Notes: a model not told the origin generated them from the letters alone. 64,000 bases of DNA from Patiriisocius sp047730165 (GCF_047730165.1 NZ_CP159834.1:1612001-1676000); one strand, 5' to 3'; shown: positions 8,779 through 18,217, counted from the stretch's first letter. Translations and numbers: made by a program.

Positions 8779-10014
8779 GTGAATTTTGAATTTTTTATCG
8801 CTCGCCGCATTATAGCGGCTAAAGATTATAAAAGTAGCATTTCGGCACCAATAATAAAAATAGCAATTACTGCTATTGCCCTTGGGATTATTATGATGCT
8901 GGTGTCTATTGCAACGAGTCTAGGGCTACAACGTAAGATTCAAGAAAAAATTTCTGCATTTAATGGTGATATTATTATTTCTAACCAGGACACTAACTTT
9001 TCTGGGGAATCACAAATACCCATTTCAAAAAATCAAGACTTTTATCCCGAGTTTAAAACAATTGACGGGATCAAGCATATGCAAGGTACAGCATCAAAAG
9101 GTGGTGTAATACGTACTGCTAAAGATTTTGAAGGTGTTGTGATTAAAGGAGTTGGTTCAGATTATGATTGGCAATATTTTGAAGAATATCTTGTGGACGG
9201 TCGTCTTCCAGATTTTAGCGGAACTATAAATGATGAGGTTTTGCTTAGTGGTTATCTAGCAACACGACTTGATCTAAAAGTAGGAGACAAGATGCCTACT
9301 TATTTTTTAAATGAGAGCAACATAGAAAAATCAAGGCCTATTGGATTTACCATCGTCGGTCTATATAATAGCGGCTTTCAGCAATTTGATGAGCAATTTG
9401 CGCTTGCAGATATTAAACAAATTCAGCGTATTAATAAATGGGATAGCGGCCAGATAGGGAATTTTGAAGTCTTTGTGGAAGATTTTAGAGAGGTCACACA
9501 CATTAACAATCTCGTCTATGAACAAACGGGAAGCACGCTAGATACGCTTTCAATTCGTGATAAATTTGCTTCTATTTTTGAGTGGACAGATCTATTTGAT
9601 TTTAATACTTATCTAATTATCGGTATTATGATTCTTGTAGCCGGAATCAATATGATTACCGCACTTTTAGTACTTATTCTAGAGCGCACAAAGATGATTG
9701 GGATTCTCAAAGCAATGGGAAGCAATGACTGGAGTGTGCGTAAAATTTTCATGTATAATGCGATGTATCTTATAGGAGTAGGTCTTTTCTGGGGAAATGT
9801 TATCGGTTTGGGACTGCTGCTAATACAGAAATATTTTAAAGTTATCAAGCTTCCTCCAGAAACGTATTATGTTTCTGAAGCGCCTATTTATCTTGATGCG
9901 AGTTATGTGATACTGCTCAACGTTGGGACTTTTTTACTTTGTGCATTAATGCTTCTTATTCCCACGTATATTATTTCAAAAATTAGTCCCGTGAAGGCGA
10001 TACGCTTTGATTGA
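8779..10014 (+). CDS. LolC/LolE-type ABC transporter permease (FtsX-like)
   Basis: An inner-membrane permease of the FtsX/MacB/LolC-E superfamily. A transmembrane helix (about residues 21-43) is followed by a large periplasmic domain (about 45-280) and three C-terminal helices with the hallmark GIMILVAGINMITALLVL and ERTKMIGILKAMG motifs. In Bacteroidota such proteins probably extract lipoproteins from the inner membrane. The family starts MNFEFFIA; here that Met is a GTG at 8779, so the reading frame upstream of it is not considered part of the gene. The start is 6 bp from the start of the divergent namZ. No partner ATPase gene is adjacent. Confidence 0.87.
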   Translation: MNFEFFIARRIIAAKDYKSSISAPIIKIAITAIALGIIMMLVSIATSLGLQRKIQEKISAFNGDIIISNQDTNFSGESQIPISKNQDFYPEFKTIDGIKHMQGTASKGGVIRTAKDFEGVVIKGVGSDYDWQYFEEYLVDGRLPDFSGTINDEVLLSGYLATRLDLKVGDKMPTYFLNESNIEKSRPIGFTIVGLYNSGFQQFDEQFALADIKQIQRINKWDSGQIGNFEVFVEDFREVTHINNLVYEQTGSTLDTLSIRDKFASIFEWTDLFDFNTYLIIGIMILVAGINMITALLVLILERTKMIGILKAMGSNDWSVRKIFMYNAMYLIGVGLFWGNVIGLGLLLIQKYFKVIKLPPETYYVSEAPIYLDASYVILLNVGTFLLCALMLLIPTYIISKISPVKAIRFD

Positions 10015-10291
10015 TGTTATTTTTAACCCAATAACCGTTTCTAAAGAGCAGACCAAAAGAAAGTTTTTAAGAGGCAAGAATTATTTTTTATTTCAAATAC
10101 TGGATTAACAATTTTCAATAACTAATTTTTTCAAACTTCATCATTCGTTATTCTACCGTTTGATATTCATTATTTATTTCCGTAACTCATAATCTGGCCT
10201 TAAATGGTGATGTCAGATATTTGCTCAAATGTCATTAATCCCCAATCGTTAATTTTTCAGTCTTTCTTGTTTATTCTTTCATTACAATGGC
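10015..10291. other. AT-rich intergenic region
   Basis: No gene, RNA or clear terminator is seen after the permease gene. The stretch is T-rich and contains repeated ATT/GTTATT words without regular period. Confidence 0.55.
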
Positions 10292-10312
10292 TTTTCCTCT
10301 AATTGAGGAAAA
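10292..10312. promoter_or_regulatory. 8-bp perfect inverted repeat upstream of the promoter
   Basis: TTTTCCTC, a 5-nt spacer and GAGGAAAA sit 15 bp upstream of the -33 TTG of the next gene. The position suits an activator or repressor site, but the binding protein is unknown. Confidence 0.4.
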
Positions 10313-10327
10313 TTAGAATCCCCTAGC

Positions 10328-10358
10328 TTGTAACTCCTTTATCATATTACTACCTTTG
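10328..10358 (+). promoter_or_regulatory. Flavobacterial promoter of the cystathionine beta-synthase-like gene
   Basis: TTG (10328-10330), 20 nt, then TACCTTTG (10351-10358) match the consensus at the optimal spacing. Transcription should start near 10363-10366, which rules out the in-frame GTG at 10361 as start. Confidence 0.75.
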
Positions 10359-10408
10359 TCGTGTTAAAATTTCAGCAGTACTTAGTGCTGAAATATCAAA
10401 GAAAAACT

Positions 10409-11389
10409 ATGGACTACGCAGAAAACATATTAGGAACCATCGGGAATACTCCAATGGTTAAAGTCAACAAATTAGCAGAAGAAATTCCTGGATTAGTACT
10501 CGCAAAATACGAGACTTTTAATCCAGGAAACTCTACGAAAGACCGTATGGCTTTAATGATGATAGAAGATGCAGAAGCAGATGGGAGACTAAAACCAGGC
10601 GGAACCATTATAGAAGGAACCAGTGGGAACACAGGAATGGGGCTCGCTCTTGCGGCCATTGTAAAAGGGTATAAAATGGTTTGTGTAATTAGTGATAAAC
10701 AGAGTAAAGAAAAGGTAGATATATTACGCGCTGTTGGTAGCGAAGTTGTTGTGTGCCCTACAGATGTAGCGCCAGATGATCCACGTTCGTATTACTCAAC
10801 TTCAAAAAGATTAGCCGAAGAAACGCCTAACGCTTGGTACGTAAATCAATACGATAACCCAAGTAATGCAAAAGCGCATTACCAAAGCACGGGCCCAGAG
10901 ATCTGGAAACAAACGGACGGGAAAATAACCCATTTTGTTGTAGGAGTGGGCACTGGTGGTACTATTAGCGGCGTAGGTAAATACCTGAAAGAACAAAATC
11001 CAAATGTTAAAATTTGGGGAATAGACACCTATGGTAGTGTGTTTAAAAAATATCACGAAACGGGTGTTTTTGACCAGGCTGAAATATACCCTTATGTAAC
11101 AGAAGGAATAGGCGAAGATATTTTACCAGAGAACGTAGACTTCAGTATCATTGATGGTTTTACGAAAGTAACCGATAAAGATGCCGCTGTCTGGACTCAA
11201 AAATTAGCAAAAGAAGAAGGGTTTTTCTTAGGGAATTCTGCCGGAGCCGCAATGAAAGGGATCCATCAATTAAAAGAACATTTTAATGAAGATGATGTAA
11301 TTGTGGTTCTTTTCCACGATCACGGGAGTCGCTATGTAGGGAAAATGTTTAATGACGACTGGATGAAGAAGATGGGTTATATTGAGTAA
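10409..11389 (+). CDS. PLP-dependent cystathionine beta-synthase / cysteine synthase-family enzyme
   Basis: A fold-type II PLP enzyme of the cysteine synthase/cystathionine beta-synthase group, acting in sulfur amino-acid metabolism. The PLP lysine is in FNPGNSTKDR (about residue 41), the substrate loop is EGTSGNTGMGLA, the phosphate-binding glycine loop is GVGTGGTISG and the C-terminal GNSAGAA is present. The catalytic domain resembles CBS enzymes more than CysK (for example the DDPRSYYSTSKRLAEE insertion), but the C-terminal CBS regulatory domains are absent. The ATG at 10409 is chosen because the promoter lies just upstream. Which sulfur donor and acceptor it uses cannot be settled from sequence. 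Confidence 0.88.
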   Translation: MDYAENILGTIGNTPMVKVNKLAEEIPGLVLAKYETFNPGNSTKDRMALMMIEDAEADGRLKPGGTIIEGTSGNTGMGLALAAIVKGYKMVCVISDKQSKEKVDILRAVGSEVVVCPTDVAPDDPRSYYSTSKRLAEETPNAWYVNQYDNPSNAKAHYQSTGPEIWKQTDGKITHFVVGVGTGGTISGVGKYLKEQNPNVKIWGIDTYGSVFKKYHETGVFDQAEIYPYVTEGIGEDILPENVDFSIIDGFTKVTDKDAAVWTQKLAKEEGFFLGNSAGAAMKGIHQLKEHFNEDDVIVVLFHDHGSRYVGKMFNDDWMKKMGYIE

Positions 11390-11536
11390 TTCTCCTAAGC
11401 CCGAAGGTGGAATAGACGCTCTTTTTATTTTATTTTTTTGACGATTTTCTAATGTGCAGTGCTAGCTTCTGCTCAATCAAAAGAACTACCGTACTTTCCT
11501 CTGGGAGGGTCAGGCTTTTCGTCTGAGATTTAAGGC

Positions 11537-13159
11537 TTAATTATCTCGCATCCTCAAGTCACATTCCTTTTCTAATCTTGCATCAATCCTGAGCACGATA
11601 CTTCCTTCATAATTAGGTTTTAGCGAAGTGCCTGGTTTTAAGATTATCTGGTTTTTTGCTGAGAGGTCTAATATGGCAGCATCTCGAAATGTTTGGTTTT
11701 CTATGATGACTTTTTCAGATAGTGCCGTGATAGGAAAATACCACCTGCTCATATCTTGATTGCTAATGGATGCAGTTGACATTTCAGAGAAAAGATCATG
11801 TACAAGATGTACAGCTTTTCCTGTATTGAGCATACCTGCACCATACGTCCCTGAGTACATCTTATTTGCCGCTATATGATCAATATTGGTTGCTGTTAGT
11901 TTTATAATGCCATCTACTTGTTCTTTGGGTAGGCAAGGGTACAATGAGAACATAAGTCCGACGGTGCCAGAAACGAGTGCTGTTGCACCACTGGTTGTAG
12001 AATATTCGCTTCCTAATTCTTCTCCTTTTAATTTAAATTGTGAGTATCTAAATAATCCAACGGTGGGCGCAAGAATATCTACATCTTCGTTAAGTGTGGC
12101 GGTGCTTGTATGATAGATTTTTGGTGGGTTATTCATGTCACCATTTTTGAAACCCCCAGTACGGCCTAGATATCCTCTTATGTTAGCAAAATATGGTTTT
12201 CCGTTTTTCTTTTGGTATCGTATATTGTCAAATACATCTTCATAGCGATGCTGCACAGAGCTCACAGATATTACGTGGTCATAGGATGCAGGATAGTATT
12301 TTTTTGTTCCAGGATGTTCGTCCCAACCTTTATTACCAGCACCTGCTACTATAATAGCGCCATTGTCAAAAATATAATTAATTGCTTCTTGTCCAGTTTC
12401 TGTTGCGTTACCTATCCAACTACAATTAATAACCTTTGAGCCTTTTTCTGCTAGTTCTTTGAGCTGCGCAAAATTTTTAAAATCACCATACGTGGTGCCG
12501 TAAATACTACAGTCATAGCAGACTCCAGGAATACCATATCCATTATTTCCTTGTGCTGCTGCGTTTGCTGAAATGCTATATCCGTGACCATTAGCAAGAC
12601 CAGACTTTCTTAAGACCGTTGCTTTCCCTTTAAAGTCAAGACCTAGCGTATCTAATGCGCCATCGCTAATCCCGATGATCACATCGCGTTGTCCAGTTGT
12701 GAGGTACCAAGCTTTTGGCACTTCCATTACATCATAATAATCCATATTAAACTGTAGGCCTATATTGGTCCCGATGGTGCTGGTTAAACCATAGTCATTA
12801 GGTTCATAGATTTTCATTTCTGAGGGAGGGATTAATTCTCCAGACTCAAATAGGTCGCTACTTTTTTTAAGCAAAATATCCAGGAATAAAGGGGAGTCTG
12901 CGATCACAAAGAAAGTTCTGTTGCGGTATAATGGTTTTGCTTTTTTCCACGTTTTTTTGAAGGTCTTCACGCGGAAGTCGCTCAATGTTTGTTTTAACGA
13001 CTCTTCAGAGCCTTGATATTCAAAGCCGTTTGCCGTTGCTGTAAACGCTGGAGTAAAAGTGGAATCTTTTGCTCTAACAAAAAACCAATATTCTTCTTGT
13101 GCTGTTCCTGTAAAGGGGAGCATTAAGAATGTAATTAAAAGGAGGAGGACTATTTTCAT
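11537..13159 (-). CDS. Secreted subtilisin-like serine protease (S8)
   Basis: A 540-aa exported peptidase. It has a signal peptide (about residues 1-20, ending GTAQ), an N-terminal region to about 140 that may be a propeptide, and an S8 catalytic domain. The likely triad is Asp in IGISDGALD, His in NGHGYSISANAAAQGN and Ser in STTSGATALVSG; the oxyanion Asn is in VAGAGNKG. The Asp motif (SDGALD) and the His motif (GHGYS instead of GHGTH) deviate from the consensus. No type IX sorting domain is evident at the C-terminus, which ends with a short beta-rich segment like those of gliding-bacteria exoproteins. It appears to be a single-gene unit. Confidence 0.85.
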   Translation of the reverse strand: MKIVLLLLITFLMLPFTGTAQEEYWFFVRAKDSTFTPAFTATANGFEYQGSEESLKQTLSDFRVKTFKKTWKKAKPLYRNRTFFVIADSPLFLDILLKKSSDLFESGELIPPSEMKIYEPNDYGLTSTIGTNIGLQFNMDYYDVMEVPKAWYLTTGQRDVIIGISDGALDTLGLDFKGKATVLRKSGLANGHGYSISANAAAQGNNGYGIPGVCYDCSIYGTTYGDFKNFAQLKELAEKGSKVINCSWIGNATETGQEAINYIFDNGAIIVAGAGNKGWDEHPGTKKYYPASYDHVISVSSVQHRYEDVFDNIRYQKKNGKPYFANIRGYLGRTGGFKNGDMNNPPKIYHTSTATLNEDVDILAPTVGLFRYSQFKLKGEELGSEYSTTSGATALVSGTVGLMFSLYPCLPKEQVDGIIKLTATNIDHIAANKMYSGTYGAGMLNTGKAVHLVHDLFSEMSTASISNQDMSRWYFPITALSEKVIIENQTFRDAAILDLSAKNQIILKPGTSLKPNYEGSIVLRIDARLEKECDLRMRDN

Positions 13160-13253
13160 TGTTTAAAATTTCAGAAGGAATACAACTAAATACAATAAGA
13201 GTGCGCTGCTAACTCACACAAATATTTATCTTAGCATAAAATTATAAGCGCGC

Positions 13254-14843
13254 GTGCAAACTGTTTCAATTTACAAAAATCCTTTTACATATGTATTTTA
13301 TGCATTAGTGATTTTCTATATACTTGTGTATGGCCCATATGGCTTAGAAGATGGAGATAATGGGACGGTGTTTAGTATCTCGTGGAGTATGTATAACGGG
13401 GTTTTTCCATATCGGGATTTCGTGTACATAAAGCCACCGATGTCACCTTACTTTCACTCTTTGCCATTGTATATTTCTGAGGAGTTTGCATACTTGTTTA
13501 ATAGGATGTTCTATTATGTGCAGGTGTTTGGCTATTCTTTGATTTTATCCCATTTAGCCTGCAAGGTTTTCTCCATCAAACGCCGTGATATTGTTTATTT
13601 TATTGGGATTGTAGGCGCTTTGATCTCGATTCATAATTACCCACCAATGCCTTGGAATACTATCGATGGCGTGTTTTTTAGTGTCATTGGGATGTACTTC
13701 TTATTTCAGGATAAAAAAACTTGGTGGAAGTTATTGTTAGCCGCATTCTTCGTTTCACTCGGTGTGCTTTGTAAACAATCGTTTTATTTCTTTCCTGTCT
13801 TTATTACCCTTTATTTATTATTCACAAAACAGTTTAGAACTACTGGGTGGTTCATTGGGTTTGGCCTATTATTCGCAGCCTCTTTTTTAGGAGTTTTACA
13901 CCTTAATGGAGCTTTAGATTTGTTTTTTGAGCAGATGTTTAGTTTCACCTCTGGAAGCAGTTTTTGGCGTACCGGTTTTCATACCTATTACATGGCTTTA
14001 AAGACTAATTTCTTGCTTGTTGCAGGAATACTAATTGCTATAGGGTTGTTAAAGAAAGTACTGCCTCATAATATGGTGTACATAGTAGTCCAGTTTGCTA
14101 TAGCCGGATTCTTGATTTATTTATTCGTGAATGAAGACCCTTTTCATACTGTAAAGAAATCAATCATTCAGACCTTATTTGTGTTTGCTGTGCTATTTTC
14201 TATCTGGAGCGCTCGAGGTGATAAGTCGTATTGGTTTTTATTGTTGATGCTTAGTTTGGGGTGGTGTGCCTCTATAAGTAATGGTTTTAATACCCCTATC
14301 GATGTCTCTACGCCTATCGTATTCGCCATTTTTGTTTATGTATTTTCAAGGAGCACATTTTCGTTTAGAAAAGCTACCGGTTTTATTGTGATTGCGATTT
14401 ATGTGATGACATTTTATATAGGATATCAAAATATTTATATGGATAGTGATCGAAAAGAATTGACCTATGATATGGGAAAAGTGTATCCACAATTAGCAAC
14501 CATACAAAGTGATCAAGAAACGTATGAGAAGTATGCAGAATTAAAAGAACTGTCAGCACAACAGACTAATTACACTGTTTTACCGTCTGTTACCCTCGCC
14601 CACTATTTAACCGAAACGGTAAACCCAATAGGCATCGACTGGGTTTTTAATCATCACATTGCAGACCAAATTGAGGAATATGTTGCAAAGCTTGAGGATC
14701 AAAACGTGACGGTGCTTCTTGAAAACGACTTTGAAACTTCGGTAAATAATTATGAGAAAGAGTCTTTGCTCACGCTCTATGTGAGAGATCATTGGGAGCT
14801 TGTTGAAACTCATGACTATTTTAGGATTTACAGGCAACGATAA
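13254..14843 (+). CDS. Polytopic membrane protein, probable GT-C-type glycosyltransferase
   Basis: A 529-aa integral membrane protein with about 10-12 hydrophobic segments and a C-terminal soluble tail. The first periplasmic loop carries acidic residues (YGLEDGDNGTVF) and the PYRDFVYIKPPMSPYFHSLP segment, as in polyprenyl-phosphate-dependent GT-C enzymes (GT39/PMT-like and DUF families). It heads a run of glycosyltransferase genes. The start is a GTG, 19 bp after a near-consensus -7 box (TATCTTAG, 13227-13234); no ATG precedes the first helix. The sugar and acceptor are unknown. Confidence 0.6.
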   Translation: MQTVSIYKNPFTYVFYALVIFYILVYGPYGLEDGDNGTVFSISWSMYNGVFPYRDFVYIKPPMSPYFHSLPLYISEEFAYLFNRMFYYVQVFGYSLILSHLACKVFSIKRRDIVYFIGIVGALISIHNYPPMPWNTIDGVFFSVIGMYFLFQDKKTWWKLLLAAFFVSLGVLCKQSFYFFPVFITLYLLFTKQFRTTGWFIGFGLLFAASFLGVLHLNGALDLFFEQMFSFTSGSSFWRTGFHTYYMALKTNFLLVAGILIAIGLLKKVLPHNMVYIVVQFAIAGFLIYLFVNEDPFHTVKKSIIQTLFVFAVLFSIWSARGDKSYWFLLLMLSLGWCASISNGFNTPIDVSTPIVFAIFVYVFSRSTFSFRKATGFIVIAIYVMTFYIGYQNIYMDSDRKELTYDMGKVYPQLATIQSDQETYEKYAELKELSAQQTNYTVLPSVTLAHYLTETVNPIGIDWVFNHHIADQIEEYVAKLEDQNVTVLLENDFETSVNNYEKESLLTLYVRDHWELVETHDYFRIYRQR

Positions 14844-14865
14844 GGGCTCTTTTACTATTCAAGTG

Positions 14866-14892
14866 AACTACGACAAATCGTGGTTATTTTTT
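14866..14892 (+). terminator. Rho-independent terminator
   Basis: An 8-bp stem (14866-14873 with 14878-14885, one G-T pair), a CAAA loop and a T run lie 22 bp after the membrane-protein gene. Confidence 0.7.
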
Positions 14893-14992
14893 GTAGTTTT
14901 GGCTTTAGTAGAAGGAGGCAAGAAGAAAGAAGAATAATGCTAGATACGGCATTAATTCATCTTTTGTAATTACACATTAATATCACTATTCA

Positions 14993-15955
14993 TTGATTGA
15001 CCTAAAAAACACATTACTATCCATCATTATTCCCGTTTACAACGAGGAGGATAATGTTGCCTTACTTACAGGGCAGATAGAGAGCGCTTTAAAAAAATAC
15101 ACCTTTGAAATTATCTATATTGATGATTTTTCTACAGATGGAACTGCAGTGGCCGTCAAGAAGATGGATAACAAAAATGTGCACCTAATTGAGTTGAAGA
15201 GAAACTTTGGGCAGAGTCTTGCGCTTGCGGCAGGAATAGATTATGCGAGTGGTGAGTTTATCATCACTATGGATGGAGATATGCAAAACGATCCAACAGA
15301 CATCCCAATGATGTTGCAAAAGTCGATAGACGAAGAGTTGGATTTAGTAACTGGGATAAGAGCAAAACGAAAAGATAGTTTTGTCAAGACAATACCTTCT
15401 AAAATAGCCAACTTCATCATTAGAAAAACCACAAGACTCAATATCAAGGATCAAGGTTGTGCCTTAAAAGTCTTTACGAAGGAAACAGCAAAAGAATTGA
15501 ACCTTTACGGAGAAATGCATCGCTTTATTGCGCTGCTAGCCTTCTTAAATGGCGCAAGAATTCAAGAAGTACCAGTAAAGCATCATCCTAGAAAATTTGG
15601 AGTTTCTAAATATGGATTAGGAAGGACAATTAAAGTAATCAATGACATTCTGTTGATACTTTTTCAACGTAATTATTTACAGAAGCCTTTGTATCTCTTC
15701 GGAAACATAGGCTTGTTTTTATTTGGATTAGGCGGTGTGATTAACATCTATTTATTGATCGAAAAGATACAAGGACACGATATCTGGGGTCGCCCACTCC
15801 TTATTTTAGGGGTCTTATTTGTTCTAATGGGTGTACAGCTTTTTACAGTTGGGATCATCATTGATTTACAAATGCGAACCTATTATGAAACCCAAAAGCA
15901 ACGCCCCTATAAGATAAGGAAGATAAGCATTGGGGCTACAGCAAAAGACAAGTAA
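14993..15955 (+). CDS. GT2 polyprenyl-phosphate glycosyltransferase (DPM1/GtrB-like)
   Basis: A family 2 glycosyltransferase that likely loads a sugar from a nucleotide donor onto undecaprenyl phosphate at the cytoplasmic face. The GT-A domain shows IIPVYNEEDN, IYIDDFSTDGT and the metal-binding MDGDMQNDP (about residues 93-101). It is followed by the amphipathic region and two C-terminal transmembrane helices (about 233-255 and 268-290), as in GtrB/ArnC. Length 320 aa is typical. The best in-frame start is a TTG at 14993. Such enzymes feed GT-C transferases, and one is encoded just upstream. Confidence 0.85.
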   Translation: MIDLKNTLLSIIIPVYNEEDNVALLTGQIESALKKYTFEIIYIDDFSTDGTAVAVKKMDNKNVHLIELKRNFGQSLALAAGIDYASGEFIITMDGDMQNDPTDIPMMLQKSIDEELDLVTGIRAKRKDSFVKTIPSKIANFIIRKTTRLNIKDQGCALKVFTKETAKELNLYGEMHRFIALLAFLNGARIQEVPVKHHPRKFGVSKYGLGRTIKVINDILLILFQRNYLQKPLYLFGNIGLFLFGLGGVINIYLLIEKIQGHDIWGRPLLILGVLFVLMGVQLFTVGIIIDLQMRTYYETQKQRPYKIRKISIGATAKDK

Positions 15956-15982
15956 CATACACATTATATAAAGATATTTCTT

Positions 15983-16861
15983 GTGATTTCTATTCTCATT
16001 CCTACATATAATTATGATGTTACCATTCTGGTAAGAGCGCTACATAGACAAGTCACAGCTGCAAATATTACTTTTGAAATATTAATTCTCGATGATGCTT
16101 CTGGTAAATTAATAGCAGAAAACACTGTTTTAAATAAACTCTTACATGTCGCTTTTAAACCCTTAGAACACAACATCGGTAGAAGCGCCATTAGAAACTT
16201 ACTAGCTGCAACAGCAAGCTATAACAACTTACTTTTTCTAGATGCAGATACTAAAATCATAAGAGACGATTTTATTCAAAAATATCTAGACGCTATTACA
16301 CCTGAAGTTAAAATTATTTATGGTGGTATCCTATACCAAGAACAAGCCCCGCCAGAAGAAGAATTACTGCGATGGATCTACGGCAATGAGCGCGAAGCAT
16401 TGGCAGTTGAAGAACGGATGAAAGATCCATATCTTAGATTTTTAACGCTCAATTTTTATATCAAAAAATCTGTCTTTGAGAAGCATCGTTTTAACGAAGA
16501 CATACCTAATCTTCGTCACGAAGACACCTTGTTTGCATTAGGAGCAAAAAAGTTGGCGCTAGATATTAAACATATCGATAATCCAGTCATGCACTTGGGA
16601 TTAGAGAGTAGCCAAGTTTTTTTAAGAAAGTCACTAGAATCTGTAGAGGCATTAAAAATGTTCGTGACGCAAAAACTAATCTTTGCAGAAGAAACATCCT
16701 TATCTAAAAAAGGCGAACAATTAAAAAACCCTGTCACAATTTTGCTCGCAAGAGGCTTTCTTGCTTTGTGCAAAGTGTCGATAGAAAAGCATCTGGTTTC
16801 AAAAGACCCTTCTTTGTTTTGGTTTGATGTCTATAGATTGTGTTATTATTTAAAACTGTAA
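15983..16861 (+). CDS. Family 2 glycosyltransferase
   Basis: A soluble GT-A glycosyltransferase of 292 aa with ISILIPTYNYD at the N-terminus, ILDDASG, NIGRSAIRN and the metal-binding LFLDADTKI (about residues 87-95). RHEDTLFALGA near residue 178 is a probable catalytic-base region. It begins with a GTG 27 bp after the previous gene and is followed after 9 bp by another GT2 gene, so all three are probably cotranscribed. The acceptor and sugar are unknown. Confidence 0.83.
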   Translation: MISILIPTYNYDVTILVRALHRQVTAANITFEILILDDASGKLIAENTVLNKLLHVAFKPLEHNIGRSAIRNLLAATASYNNLLFLDADTKIIRDDFIQKYLDAITPEVKIIYGGILYQEQAPPEEELLRWIYGNEREALAVEERMKDPYLRFLTLNFYIKKSVFEKHRFNEDIPNLRHEDTLFALGAKKLALDIKHIDNPVMHLGLESSQVFLRKSLESVEALKMFVTQKLIFAEETSLSKKGEQLKNPVTILLARGFLALCKVSIEKHLVSKDPSLFWFDVYRLCYYLKL

Positions 16862-16870
16862 ATTCGTCTC

Positions 16871-17818
16871 ATGGCTACAATTTCGGTGCTTATTCCACTT
16901 TATAATAAAGAACAAGATATTGCAAAGACAATAGATTCTTTATTGAAACAAACTTTTGTCGATTTTGAAGTAATCATTGTGAATGATGGATCAACTGATG
17001 GGAGCCTAGACGTGGTTAGAACGTATAAAGACGAAAGGGTTACGCTCTATGATAATCAAAATCAAGGCGTGGCAAAAACAAGAAACTTTGCCGTATCGAA
17101 GGCAACTGCAGAGGTAGTTGCATTTTTAGATGCTGATGACTATTGGCATCCAACACATCTTGCGGTTATCGCAAAGGCTCTTGTAGCATTCCCTTCGCAT
17201 CAATGGTATGCCACTGCTTATGAAAAAAAACACACCGCAACTTTCACAACATCCATGAGATCTCCAGCGCGGGATAGAGAAGCTGGTTGGTGTGGTGTTA
17301 TTAATAATTATTTTGAAAATAGTCTCGTAGACGCGCTGGCTTGGACTTCTGCCGTAGCGATGCGGGTTTCATTTTTTGAAACTTTACTTGGCTTTGATCA
17401 TACTATTACTAATGGTGCGGGTGAAGATACAGATCTTTGGTTACGGGCTGCTTTAAAAGCGCCGCTCGTTTTTTGTAACACGATTACCGCACAGCATAAC
17501 CTAATAGGGAGCAATCGAATATCGCACACGGCAACATTAAGGCGTGATTATATGCCTCTTGATAAATATAATAAAGACGCAGAAAAGGATGTCTTCCTTA
17601 AAAAGTACTTAGACCTTAATAGATATTCATTTGCGATACAGCATAAACTAGCTGGCGATACTGCATCATTTAAAAAATATGTGTCGGGTATTGATATTGC
17701 GAACTTAAACTCAAAACAGCAATTTTTACTACATCAGCCAGGATGGTTTTTAGAAGTAACCAAAATAGTAAAAGCCTCTTTAGAAGGCCTTGGGCTTAGA
17801 CTAACCTCTTTTGATTGA
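16871..17818 (+). CDS. Family 2 glycosyltransferase
   Basis: A 315-aa GT-A glycosyltransferase. The N-terminus ATISVLIPLYNKEQDI, IIVNDGSTDGS, NQGVAKTRN and the metal-binding FLDADDYW (about residues 86-93) are all standard, and GAGEDTDLWLR near 175 is the probable base motif. The family is often involved in surface-polysaccharide assembly. Its last 18 bp overlap the 3' end of the convergent FdtA-like gene, so the two coding regions share sequence on opposite strands. It is the last gene of the GT2 operon. Confidence 0.87.
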   Translation: MATISVLIPLYNKEQDIAKTIDSLLKQTFVDFEVIIVNDGSTDGSLDVVRTYKDERVTLYDNQNQGVAKTRNFAVSKATAEVVAFLDADDYWHPTHLAVIAKALVAFPSHQWYATAYEKKHTATFTTSMRSPARDREAGWCGVINNYFENSLVDALAWTSAVAMRVSFFETLLGFDHTITNGAGEDTDLWLRAALKAPLVFCNTITAQHNLIGSNRISHTATLRRDYMPLDKYNKDAEKDVFLKKYLDLNRYSFAIQHKLAGDTASFKKYVSGIDIANLNSKQQFLLHQPGWFLEVTKIVKASLEGLGLRLTSFD

Positions 17819-18217
17819 AGTAAATTTGCTATACTCCCGTATGTAGTCGTTTTCGTCATACTCCGCACTCACTAATGAAAGACATACGGCACCTGCAGAA
17901 AAATTTTCCAATTCTCTCCAAACACCAGAAGGGATCAACAATCCTTTGTTGGGTCTGTTTAACGTAATACTTCTTCTGGTTTTGCCATCGTCAAGCACCA
18001 CGTCAAAACTCCCGCTTAGCGCGATTAAAAACTGTTGCAGCTCCTTATGCGCATGACCTCCGCGAGTCCCATCACTTGGAACATCATATAAATAATAGAC
18101 ACGTTTTATCTCAAAAGGTAAGACATCGTTTTCTATCACAGAAAGATTTCCGCGACCGTCTGGATCGCTTATTTTTTTTATGTCCGTAAGTTGTATGTCG
18201 TTAATGTGTAATGGCAT
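17801..18217 (-). CDS. fdtA: FdtA/WxcM-type sugar 3,4-ketoisomerase (cupin)
   Basis: A 138-aa cupin of the FdtA/QdtA/WxcM family, which isomerises dTDP-4-keto-6-deoxyglucose to a 3-keto sugar for later amination. The cupin core is intact: RVYYLYDVP, RGGHAHKELQQFL with the catalytic histidines, and the closing segment GLLIPSGVWRELENFS. I chose the ATG at 18217 because the family begins just before this residue; the frame stays open upstream to 18247 inside the neighbouring glycosyltransferase gene. It overlaps that gene by 17 bp and is probably coexpressed with it. The cognate aminotransferase is likely the one at 4418-5518. Confidence 0.85.
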   Translation of the reverse strand: MPLHINDIQLTDIKKISDPDGRGNLSVIENDVLPFEIKRVYYLYDVPSDGTRGGHAHKELQQFLIALSGSFDVVLDDGKTRRSITLNRPNKGLLIPSGVWRELENFSAGAVCLSLVSAEYDENDYIREYSKFTSIKRG

